64,000 bases of DNA from NCBI GenBank assembly GCA_025201765.1, contig MU623375.1, positions 124,001 to 188,000 of the forward strand, in the 5' to 3' direction. Below the pieces are notes generated by a model, which was not told the origin of the DNA, did no database searches, and was given only the letters and a program-made list of their open reading frames with translations. The position numbers were made by a program, and so were the translations under genes. Below, piece by piece: positions 34,032 through 44,275 of this stretch; positions within the stretch are counted from its first letter, which is position 1, and each line of letters begins with the position of its first letter. Source of the stretch: Daldinia sp. FL1419 (taxonomy: Eukaryota > Ascomycota > Sordariomycetes > Xylariales > Hypoxylaceae).

Positions 34032-35270
34032 ATGGCCTCACTACAAATTGCTGCCACTTTCCACACAGAATCAAATTCTATTCATACCATTTCATTCTCA
34101 GGTTCAGAATTATATAAACAGACCAACTCGGCCTTCTTTCAAGCTGGATTCTCAACAGACTTTCGTTAACCTGCCTCATCCAGCAACAAGGCTTACCATC
34201 AATCAACACTTCTGGATTCATCCGTCTCGACACTCCTGGGCTTGGTTGGTTATCGGTTCATTCTATGACTCCGAAGACCACGAGCTCTGGAGAATTACAC
34301 TCGTGGCGTGCGACACGCTGAACGTAGCTGGTGAGCCGACCACTCTTGTTATTGCCCTTCCCTTTATCCATGCTAATATTTAACAGGGACTCTTGCGATA
34401 GGAGAAGAGGACGAAGATCTTACAGACGATATAGAAACACAATCTGACTCTGATAATATCTCCAACAGTAGCAACAGTAGCGACAGTAGCGACAGTAGCG
34501 AGCCTCAAGAAGAAGCCTTTGATAGTCCCACCAACCACATCTATTACCCAAGGCACTATCCGGTGGTGCCTATACCACTTATGGCTCTTCAATCATTTGG
34601 AAATGGGTGGAATCCCCAATTTGGGGTAGACCAAGACCCCGGGCAGCCTTTTGGTAGTCCCACTCCAGGCATCGTCTGTATCGGTTCGAGCGGATACGAT
34701 TATTTATCTTCTCAAGGCTCCTCTGCCTTAACTCGTGTTACCCCCGGCGTCAACAACCAAGGACCGGTCTATGTCATCGCCCAGAATGGGCAGAATCTCC
34801 CGGTCCCCGTGTTCCCTAGCCAGGGACCTCGCCTCCCCAATCCCCACCCGGTCGTCAACCCTGATGCACCGGCGTTAAATCTGATCAACTCCACCGGTGG
34901 ATTCGGGTGTGAGCCTGGGTACAATTACTTCTTCTCTGGGGATCACACGAAGTTACATATTATCAAATCGTCCACTGCCCCGTGGCGTATTCCTGAAGGC
35001 ATGTCAATGTCATTTGGGGCGTATCATGTCCCTGTCAAGACCACATTGGCGGAGTTGCTAGTTGGCTTCGGCGCCCTCAACCCGTGCCCCAGGAAGAACA
35101 AAATAACTGAGGTGATCCAAGGTGGCAGTGCCAAGTGGTACCGCGGTGTCACGTTTTCGGGAGATAGTGATTCGATGACCAAGACGCTGGCGGAACTGGG
35201 TTGGGATCGTTCACGAACTGGACGCCCTGGTGAGAAGCCTGTTATCTGGCTTTGGATTACCAAGGATTAA
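34032..35270 (+). CDS. Fungal protein with unnamed C-terminal domain
   Basis: Exons 34032-34101, 34184-34330 and 34387-35270; 1101 bases, 366 residues. The first intron (82 bases, branch gttaac, acceptor ccag) was picked because it alone brings the ATG at 34032 into the downstream frame. Order: a short N-terminal domain (HFWIHPSRHSWAWLVIGSFYDSEDHELWRI), an acidic Ser/Asn/Asp repeat region (NSSNSSDSSDSSE, coded by 9-base repeats at 34461-34503), a proline-rich linker, and a C-terminal domain of about 90 residues with PVKTTLAELL, NKITEVIQGGSAKWYRG, and GWDRSRTGRPGEKPVIWLW close to the end. I have seen the last motif at the C-terminus of many uncharacterised fungal proteins, but know no name or function for it. 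No signal peptide or membrane segment. Confidence 0.65.
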
Positions 35271-36259
35271 TTTCTGAGCACGCGTGCGCGTTTGCAGGCC
35301 CTCTTAAGCCCTTTCGCGCGACTGTTCTGGGGTGGGATCCCGAGTTTGGTATTTGTGTATACCTTGATAGGAGGACAGGAGGACAGGAGGATAGGAGATG
35401 AAGAACTGGTATTTGGTGGGGGATGAGAGATGAGGAATTGGAGCTACATCACACAAGTTCATAGGAGTGTTAACATAGGAGGTAGTCTATCTAATATGCC
35501 AATTGTCTTACCTAGATACCTTTAAGAGGTACCTATAGTGATAGGTACCTAAGTATGTGATTGCGCTAATTATGAATTATATATTCTAAGCATACATTCA
35601 TGCATTCTCATCGTGTCATTAATATCCCTACGTACGTGTGTTTGCGAAGGCTGACTATGTGTTTTTTTCAGTTGCCTCGCCTTGTCTACTTGCTACGACG
35701 CACCATATGAGATATCAGTTTCCAAGTTTCATCATCACCGCAAATTTAGGAAGGGCAATACTAATAATAATAATAATCAAATTGTAACCCTAAACACGAC
35801 TATTCGACTATAGAAACGGTTAAAAATGAGGGAAAATAGGTACAAAAAAGAAAACATCGATGAATTTGTAATGTAAAAGATCATTAATAATTGCGACAAT
35901 TAACGGCGGAATTAGTAAGCATTGGCTTAGAAATGTATTGATACCTATTATATCGTAAGTCGGCGGACGACGACGATGTTTCATCCGCCTCACAAATCAA
36001 GGGGGGTTCGGGACCACGACCATTAATATTACTGATGACTATAGCCGCATTGAAATCGCAACTAATATGTGCCTATATAAAAGTATCATGCTGGAATTCG
36101 GAAAATATAGACAGAGACCCCTCAGCAATTCAGCCTGAAGACATCCAAAACGTCTGGTGCATCCCCTGAACCCAAGACTCTAAGCTAGATATTTTAAATA
36201 ACCCTGAACGGGCATCTAATTGCAATAATCCCCACGCGACACCTACCAGAGACTTCACC
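35271..36259. other. Intergenic region
   Basis: Contains an 8-base tandem repeat (35367-35398), a GGTACCTA word near 35529 and ATA-rich sequence. No gene supported. Confidence 0.5.
35367..35398. repeat. 8-base tandem repeat (AYAGGAGG)4
   Basis: ATAGGAGG, ACAGGAGG, ACAGGAGG, ATAGGAGA in direct succession in the 3' flank of the preceding gene. Confidence 0.85.
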
Positions 36260-36925
36260 ATGGCGTCATTCTACGAGCTAACCATCCCCGTCTTAGCTCG
36301 GGTCCTCCGAACGGAGCAGACTCTTCTTAAGAAAGCTGAGGAGTACTCCAAAAGCACCGGCACGCCTGTAGAGGAACTTGTTGCTGCACGTCTAGCCCCG
36401 GACATGTACTCCCTTTCGAAACAAGTCGGAGTCACCGTGTTATTCGCAAGGAACGCCTCCCACCTGTTGGCGGGCAAGGAACTAGTACCTACGCAGATAG
36501 GTGAATGGTCGCTCGAGGAAAACTACAGTATCATTGCTGGTGTACTCAAGTTGTTGGCGGACATTAAGCCCGAAGATGTTAACGGGAAGGAATCTGAAAT
36601 CATCGATATCAACGTAGGTCCGCGAAAGACCAGCGCAAAGGCTATAGACTGGTAAGTGCAGCTCCACGCGTATTTTATTATAGACACGTGAGCTAACCAT
36701 ACTCGCAGTATGTGAAACAACTATGGCGTCGTTATATCGACGCTGTAGAGCTTTCTCCGACAGGTAGATAGTGCTAACGATTTTACAGACGTAACCAAGT
36801 TCCTAGTGCCAACGATCTACTTCCATTTGACCACGCTATACGACATCCTAAGGCACAAAGGCGTACCATTGGTCAAGCTAGACTTTTTGGGACACCAACT
36901 CGAAGAATGGGAATTTTCATCATGA
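36260..36925 (+). CDS. DUF1993 family protein, splice uncertain
   Basis: Exon 1 (36260-36651, 130 codons) carries the DUF1993 N-terminus: YELTIPVLARVL, ARLAPDMYSLSKQV, and KTSAKAIDW at its end. The C-terminal family motif (FLVPTIYFHLTTLYDILRHKGVPL) lies in frame at 36790-36925 and ends in TGA. The best join I can find is 36652-36771 spliced out, giving 181 residues, near the normal length. It uses an unremarkable acceptor (gatag), whereas the textbook acceptor at 36710 (branch gctaac, cgcag) leads to an immediate TGA, and the one at 36788 (gctaac, ttttacag) has the wrong phase. The gene may be alternatively spliced or damaged. The function of DUF1993 is unknown; its fold relates it to DinB-like four-helix bundles, from memory. 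Confidence 0.6.
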
Positions 36926-37154
36926 CAAGCAGGATGTGTGTTGCGGGTGTGCCAGGAGGGCCATAGGGGGAGCAAATTTCGGTCAGACTTGGCATAAAAA
37001 GAGACGACAGAATAGAAGATCATAACCTCTCCGACGGCTGATTGCTTGCGTCGGAATATTTATTGGAATTTGCCATTGCGGGATGCCTCCGTACGTATAT
37101 TACTCGTCGCATTGATGCTAAGCAACTCCGCCCAGTACCAGCCCCAATGCACAC

Positions 37155-37931
37155 TCAGCTATGGGGATCTAGCGGAGAAACCAGTGCAAAACCCGGGGGG
37201 GTGTTGATTCCCCGGTGGATGGCTTCTTCGATGATAGCTGCAGTAGCTGACGTACCAATTCGCGTGATACCTAACGATATCGCGCCCATTACTTCTTCTA
37301 ATGTTCGTATCCCGCCGGCAGCCTTAATCTGCACGCTGGGACCAATGTTGGCCTTCATCAACCGTAGACGCGGTACAGTTACACCCTTACACGCGTATGA
37401 GCCGTCGGGCTGCCTGACAAACCCGAAGCCTGTAGAGGTTTTTATAAAGGCTACAGGTAGGGCTGTGCAGATTTTGCACAGACGGGTAATTTGTTCGTCT
37501 TGAAGGAAATCGTTCTCAAATATGACCTTGAGAATGGCACCGTGCTTGATCACAGTATCGTTTACCGCCCGAATCTCGTTGGCCACATATTCCCAATCCC
37601 CCCCAAGAACCTTGCCCACGTTAACTACCACGTCGATCTCGTGGGCGCCCGCCTTAACAGCATCCTCAGCCTCGAGTACCTTTATAGCCGTGGTACTACA
37701 CCCATGGGGAAATCCGACGACGGCACATATGAGGACGCCCGACCCGTCGAGGATGTCCCGGGCCGCAGAGATGCTATAAGGTTTAACACAGGCTGCGGCA
37801 ACTTTATTCCTCTTGGCTATCTCGAGACCGGCAAGGATCTCTTTATCGGTAAGGGCTGGGTGTAGTAAGGAATGGTCAATGACCTTGGCTATCTGAGCTA
37901 GGCTTACGGCCAGGGCTGTATGCGTTTCCAT
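37155..37931 (-). CDS. Deoxyribose-phosphate aldolase
   Basis: A single exon on the minus strand, 258 residues. It cleaves 2-deoxyribose 5-phosphate to glyceraldehyde 3-phosphate and acetaldehyde, the last step of deoxynucleoside breakdown, in the cytosol. The class I aldolase barrel is complete: IDHSLLHP, VVGFPHG, EIDVVVNVG, KVIFEN, FIKTSTGFG with the Schiff-base lysine K164, and QIKAAGGIRT with the proton-relay lysine K203. Length matches the DeoC family. The gene is convergent with the DUF1993 gene and 736 bases from the regulator at 38668, both on the same strand as this gene's neighbour. Fungal copies are patchily distributed, so old transfer from bacteria is possible but not shown here. 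Confidence 0.95.
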   Translation of the reverse strand: METHTALAVSLAQIAKVIDHSLLHPALTDKEILAGLEIAKRNKVAAACVKPYSISAARDILDGSGVLICAVVGFPHGCSTTAIKVLEAEDAVKAGAHEIDVVVNVGKVLGGDWEYVANEIRAVNDTVIKHGAILKVIFENDFLQDEQITRLCKICTALPVAFIKTSTGFGFVRQPDGSYACKGVTVPRLRLMKANIGPSVQIKAAGGIRTLEEVMGAISLGITRIGTSATAAIIEEAIHRGINTPPGFALVSPLDPHS

Positions 37932-38667
37932 TTTTAGGTCCGTGTCCGGAGCGGCGGATCACTAATGCGATGCCGCCCTCGGGAACAAGTTTCAAACGGA
38001 GAAGAAAAAAAGAATGAAGGACCAGCTGGAAACGATGTCTGTTGTATTTTGATCCCTGTCACGAGCTTAGGTACTTGGAGCAAGCACTCATAACAGCAAC
38101 TAATCGCCTCAGGGGATAGTTGGGTATTTGAAACTCAGATATGCTAAGGAGGCGCCCTAGCAAATCTGAACCTCCGTGACAGGACGCGAGTTTGCTGCAA
38201 AAGATCTGTGGATGATGCGGGGTTTGTTCGTATTGCGCCACGATCGGAGTTGAGGGTTCCCATTATCGCCACTTCATAGTTTACGGTCTCAACTCAATTT
38301 GCCCCCTATTCCCGCCTCGATGTTCTACATGTGCTCTTTTGGGTTATGCGTACATATGCTAGGCCTTTGGGCATAAATCCGATAACAAATGCTAGGCCAG
38401 AGTCAGTTTCCATGCAGCAGATACCTTACATGGCAGGGATTCATAGTCACGCCGGCATGTAAGGAACATTGAAGTGAGCAGGGCAGCCCATAGGGGCCGT
38501 GATATGTCAGAGTATATCTCCAAGGCAATCAAACCCATACGTACCTCGCATTGTATATTAGTAAGGTAACTTAGTATACCTGTATGTAAGACGCTTATAT
38601 TGGTAAATCAGATGCATCGTGCCGGAAGTAATATACTTCCTTGTCTTGTCACGTATAGACTTGTCGG
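37932..38667. other. Intergenic region
   Basis: Promoter of the aldolase and 3' flank of the transcription-factor gene. No element or further gene recognised. Confidence 0.5.
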
Positions 38668-40589
38668 CTAACCCCATAGCTGCTGCCAGTCAAACCAGTT
38701 GGAAGAGGCCCCGAAATCAAGATTCCCTTCGAGGGCAGCGTCTACGGCGCCCAGGTCGAAAGTTGGATCGAAATGACCAAAAACATCTAGATCCGGCACT
38801 CCTTCGAGAATTGACAAATCGGCACCACCTAGGTTAGTGTTATAATTGCCGAAAGCATCGTCGGTGCTCAGCGTAGGTAGCTCGCGATCTCGCGTCACCG
38901 TATCGCCCTTCTTCGACGTATCTACGAGGCCGGTTTCCTGCGTTATCGACGCGACCGCTTTGTCCATTTCTTGGAGGACTTGTTCAGCCATCGCTACCGT
39001 CGTCTTCGCAGTCCAGAAAGTATCATCCATCGATTTTAGCAACGCCGTATTTGCCACGAAGGATTGCTTGCCTCTACTTCTAAACATAGGGATGTTGCTG
39101 TGTCGCATTTTCCGGTAGGACACACTGAGCGATAAAGAGACACCGTACGGTATGACAGGCAAGTATGATAGTTGACCTGAAAATTCTCTTCCGACAATAG
39201 ACGTGATTCGGTCGGCGGCTAAAGACCGACGACTGTTCGTTGCTGGCGCTGGGAGCGCTGTGGAGCGATTTTCGGATGGGGACTGGCTCGAAAGTATGCC
39301 AACGGAATGGTAAAATATTTCGAGCGAGGCTAGCTAGATGTAAGTAAAATATCTCTCGGCTACCAAGGTGCTTACTTGCCTAGACATGAGCTTGAGGCCC
39401 GAGCCGCTCCAGCATCGATGATCATCTGCTCAAAGATGGGCAGCTCGATAATAAAATCCTTCTCCTTCCGGCTCCCGGGACGGTACAGGCCGATCACCTT
39501 GTCGAGGAGACCAATAATCATAAGGAATAGTCGAAATAGCGGTGCTTGGGTTGCAATACAATCGTCTAAGTTCCATCCGATATCTCGTTCGTGAATGAGA
39601 CAAGCTCGCCCATAAAATGCACCATTAAGGCGGTCCAATGCCCAGAGGCAACACAACAAAGAGCGGGTACCTTGGCTATTCACATGGCTCTCCTCCGAAG
39701 CCATTTGTAATCCTAGAGTATGCATTTGGTGAACCGCACGGCCGTTGAGTAGCGCTGGTATATCAGCTTCGTCGGGGTTACGGGGTTGCATATATAAGGA
39801 CAGAGCGGCTAATATACGGGTAAGAAATATACGGTCTGTGATGAGACCGGCGTCGATGGTCGTCTGGATTGAGTCCGACAACAGGGTGCAAAAGTCATGC
39901 CGAGAAAGAACGGGGCCCTCGGCGTTCAGACGAAGATGGCGCGTAGCTTCGGGGTCGGCAGCAGCCGCCAGGCTAACTATTTGCTGTAGCACCTTCTCTC
40001 TTACATCGTCATCGGACTGAATTGTTGAGTTGCCAGAGAGAATGGGGAAGATGGGATCTAGCTTGTCAAAGTAGATGCGACGAAGAATTGCATAATCTTG
40101 TGGAGGAGGGCAACAAGGTAGGCAGTGACTTCGTACGTACGCTTTGAGCATGTCTCGAACAGCCTGTCGCGATGGCGCGGTCATGGAAAGGGGGCTAGGT
40201 GTCTTGTCCAGATCTAGCTCTCGGGGCTGCCATATCCCCAAACCACCTCTCACGGATACATCACGGGTTGAGCAGAGGCTCGTAGCTTCCATAAGGATTG
40301 CTTCGGGACTCAAGTCGCCGACGAACCTGGAGGCACGTCCTTCCGGACTATGAGTCTCATTATGACTAGGAAGAGGCTCGCATTGCGGGGGAGTATGGTG
40401 GCCGGCTGGATTATGGGTCACCGTGTCCTCGTTCCCAGTTGCTAAGGTAGATAGGTCATCTTTGGGGGTTTGGCCATCGTGATTATGAAAGCATCTCTTC
40501 TTCCGGCGTCGGCATCTGGCACAGGCCTGTGCGACCTGCTTTCTCTTAAGGGGTAAACCCGTCGAGTCGGACTCGATGAATCTAACCAT
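38668..40589 (-). CDS. Transcription factor with partial Zn2Cys6 cluster
   Basis: Minus strand, exons 40589-39380 and 39329-38668; 1872 bases, 623 residues. The intron (50 bases) has a GC donor, G|GCAAGT, with acceptor ctag. Only this splice continues the frame (SCLA-SLEIFYHSVGIL), while the nearby GTAAGC donor gives the wrong phase. The ATG at 40589 starts MVRFIESDSTGLPLKRKQ. The DNA-binding region reads ACARCRRRKKRC and then FHNH, so the first three cysteines (C-x2-C-x6-C) are present but the C-x2-C-x6-C second half is missing. The regulatory middle domain is typical (RFVGDLSPEAIL, DPIFPIL, ALDRLNGAFYGRACLI). I recall similar half-cluster regulators in filamentous fungi. It is transcribed away from the DUF1479 gene. 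Confidence 0.85.
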
Positions 40590-41590
40590 GGTCACAAACC
40601 GCGGCGAGACCCAGAAGCGCCAACTCCGACGCGGGATCTCGAGTAGTATAGACTTCTAAGAGAGGATAATTGTTGGCATGTTATTCTCAATATGGCGAAG
40701 TGGAGGAAGCAAAGCAGGAGTCGGGATGTCGGCGAATAACCTAACAAGGCAATGCCCGAAAGTTATTGCTATCAGGTAAATAAGGCGCTCGTATATCAAT
40801 CAAGAGCCATCCACACTATGCCTGTGGTAGTTCTGAGGAGATTCTTGTAAACAAGAGCGATCGCTAGGTTCGTACGGGTGTCACGCTGTCTGGTAGACAT
40901 CGTATGAACGAACGCATGAACGAACGTATGAACGAACGTATGAACGTTAGGAGAGGCGGAGTCGGTTTAGCCAAACTTGGTAATTCCGGGTCGGCATCCA
41001 AAGCGCCCCGCTCAAGAATCTTGGTGATAATAGGGATCTCCGACATGAACTAAGTACGTGATTGGACGGCCGGTAAGGAGACTTAAAGTCGACTCCTATG
41101 CTCTCCGGCTGTGCACTAACCTAGACAAAGTATCTAGGTAAGGTTAAGATGGCCAGGATTCTGTAAACGCCGACATACACAACTCATCAGGCGTAAGTTC
41201 GGACATATGAGATGGTTATCCCGTTTTTATCTGTTTTCCTCTTGGCTTATTAGGTACCCAACATTTGGTACGAAGCATTCTTGGTGCGTTACACTATTGT
41301 TCACACTGACACAACCGCCGCTCTGTTGTCGGGACTCGAAGTGCCTAAATAGGAAATTCCGAGGGTCTCTCCTCTGCTTGATATAGCTAAGATGTTCAAA
41401 GAGGACCGATATTCGAATTATCTAGATGCCTAGGACGTATACTATTACCTAAACTATATGATCGAGGCCGTCCTCGTGTAATTCTTTTCTTTCCATATTA
41501 GTAGATGTTGCCAACTTATTCCTTGCGTTCCCTGGCTTGAGAAGAGGTTAGGTAGTTAAAAAAAAGAATCGCTTTGTTACCATTGATATT
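40590..41590. other. Divergent promoter region, TF / DUF1479 gene
   Basis: About 1 kb between divergent starts. Contains a 12-base tandem repeat (40901-40946). A 60-codon minus frame (40864-41046) exists only because it reads through the repeat. Confidence 0.5.
40901..40946. repeat. 12-base tandem repeat (CGTATGAACGAA)n
   Basis: Almost four copies; the second has CGC in place of CGT, and the last is truncated. Contains ATG and ACG steps that keep one frame open on each strand by chance. Confidence 0.9.
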
Positions 41591-43212
41591 ATGGCACGTA
41601 TCCTTCTAATACGACCGTTTGTAAGAAGTCGTCAGATACGATCAGTCACGATGTCCGCAACTCAAACCGAGACCATCACTCGAACTAAGAGGGAGGGCGA
41701 CATATCGGACTCCTTCGTCTCGTTATCTGGTGTTGCTAGGCCGCCTCTCCCTCGACGGTTTCTTGACCTTAAAAGGACTCTAATTGGTGGCCATGAAGAT
41801 CGTGTGATCGAAAGCTGGAATAGACTTCTCGCTGAGCTCAAATGCGAGAACAAGTCAATCGCCCAAAAGGGGCCCGAGATTACTCCTAGTGTCAACTTTC
41901 ACGATCTAGATGCGGATCTTACTAAGCTTCGTAGCGAACTTGAGAAGAGAGGAGTTGCTGTCATTAGGGGGGTGCTTCCGGAAGATGAAGCTCGATGGTT
42001 TAAGGGTGAAGTCGAGGGGTATGTGAAGCAGAATCCTCAAACAAAAGGTGCCATCGTATAAATAACCGGGCATGATTTGCTATCTGACTCTTGAATAATA
42101 GCCTTCCCATCCCACGATCCTCAGGTTTACGAGTTATATTGGTCTGCACCGCAACTTCGCGCTCGGGCGCATCCCAACTTATTAAAGGTCCAAACGGCGC
42201 TTATGAAACTGTGGCGCACCTCAAACCCCGAGAGTCCTATATCTATGTCGCAGCCATTGTCATACGCCGACCGTCTCCGTATCAGACAACCCGGCGATGC
42301 TAACTTCGCCTTAGGACCACATATCGACGGGGGTAGCGTTGAGAGATGGGAACTAAACGGGTACGGCTGTGGTGGTGTGTATAATAAGATATTCGAAGGC
42401 TCTTGGGAAGAATATGATCCGTGGGACGCTAGCACACGAGTGCCCGCCGTCGTTGACAATTACAATGGGCTGGGCGCCTGCTCAATGTTCCGAATGTTCC
42501 AAGGCTGGCTAAGTATGAGCATCGCACGACCGTCTGAAGGAACCCTTATGGTAAACCCGGCAGTCAAGCTTTCGACGGCTTACTTGCTCCTTCGCCCATT
42601 CTTTCGACCTATCAAAGGTCGCGATCAAGTAACACCTGATGGTTATCTTGCTACCGAGAACTGGGAGTATGCGGGCGATGAGATGACAAGTGAACTCCAC
42701 GGCGCGACTCCTGGTCATGGTCAGGAATTAGACAACGCTCTTCATCCGCACTTGGACCTCGAGAAAACTATGGTGCATGTTCCAAATATCAAACCGGGCG
42801 ACTACGTAGTGTGGCATTGCGATTGTGAGCGAAACGACCCCATAACTTTTCTAACTCCTTCTTTTTACGAGAGCTGATGGTTCAGTTAGCTATCCACGCC
42901 GTCGACAAGGTGCACAAAGGGAATTCAGACTCTAGCGTGTTGTATATACCGGTGTGTCCGCTGACTGAGATGAACGCTAGATATCTAGTAAGACAGAAGA
43001 ACGCATTCCTAAACGGTACTCCTGGTCCTGACTTTCCGGGCGGCAAAGGGGAGAGCGCGCACTTGAATAGACAAACCGAGTCGCATCTTCGTTCGTTCGC
43101 TACCTCCGATGGGCTACGAGCTTTTGGATTTGAAAAACTTCATCCTGCTGCGACGGATACTAGTGGTGCAAGGGTGGTCACCTTGCTGGCAAATGAGATA
43201 CTGGGATTTTAG
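41591..43212 (+). CDS. DUF1479 family protein (2OG-Fe(II) oxygenase-like)
   Basis: Exons 41591-42047, 42102-42824 and 42890-43212; 1503 bases, 500 residues, the normal length for DUF1479 (YbiU-like). The N-terminus from the first ATG (MARILLIRPFVRSRQIRSV) is basic and may be a mitochondrial presequence; a start at 41651 (MSATQTE) would remove it. Landmarks: RGVAVIRGVLP, HDPQVYELYWS (rebuilt by intron 1), GPHIDGGSVERWE with an HxD pair, and WHCDSIHAVDKVHKG (rebuilt by intron 2) with the distal histidine. This pattern fits the double-stranded beta-helix of iron/2-oxoglutarate oxygenases, but the substrate is unknown. The gene shares a promoter region with the half-cluster regulator. Confidence 0.9.
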
Positions 43213-44275
43213 GAGTCCTATTTATGAGCATTTCTATAGGTGCCTACATGCCTACCTACCTACTTATCAATAGGTAGCAATGGAAGCCGCCGCGAAGGCA
43301 AAACGCTACCTAAGGAACCAGAAGCGATCCATATGCAGCATATCGAGAGAGTATGACAACTGGCTACTACATGGTTTCAATTGATGCTACTGTAGGTAAC
43401 GTTGAGGAGTATAGATTATGATATACTGTTTGTAATTACTACATGTGTATATTTCGCCCCTTATATCCCACCAAGCTGGGAATCAATGTCTTAGGCGCAC
43501 ATATGCGACTAAGGTAGAAACAGCAGGTCTTATTAGAAATCGGGACTGGCCGCTCCGGAAATGATGCTTCTTGTGACTTAGCCAATCCATATCTATAAAC
43601 TACCTCATAGTAAGACAGGAGCGCCGACTATCTTGGGAACCAGGTATCCACGGACAATCAGGTACGTTTGATGAATGTTAGCATACTTAAGGTACCTAGA
43701 TCTAAGAAGGTAGGTCGTAGTAATTACTGCTGATAAGAAATAGCAAGGGAACGAGCGTGGGGTATAAGTTGACAATAGGATCCTATGTCGCGATCGTCGC
43801 TGTGTTCTGCCGTTAATTCTCGACGCAGCGAGTAATATTTGGAATTTCTACAATTCTAATCAGAATCCCGCAGCTACCATTGCTCAATTCCTCCGAGATA
43901 TGTCACACGACATTGAAAAATAAATCGGCGCATTATACCGGTATAAGAAGGTTGCAGAGGGCCGCGCGACTTCGGGACATTCCGCAGCCCATCTACCGGG
44001 CTTTATAGGTTACTATTATATCGTTACTATGCTATTGTAGTATAGGTCAGCTCGCGTAATATGCCTATATCTGACTCTGGTACATACCTCCTAGGAGGTA
44101 CTTAATGTACGAGAGAAACCGTCTCTGTAGGTATATCCACCACTATCGTACAATGATGGCCTCCAAAGATAAAGCGGACGCGAGCTGCATTGTAATTTTA
44201 AAATACGATTCCCCCGCAAATCTGGTTTTCCTCTCCCATAGTTTGAAATTTGGATGTATACGATGATCGATTATA
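43213..44275. other. Intergenic region
   Basis: Contains ctacctacctactta words (about 43250) and a GGTACCTAG word (43692). No gene supported. Confidence 0.5.

Noticed and set aside
40864..41046. 60-codon minus frame with (SFIR)n repeats
   Set aside because: Open only because the 12-base repeat keeps its phase; no start context or homology.
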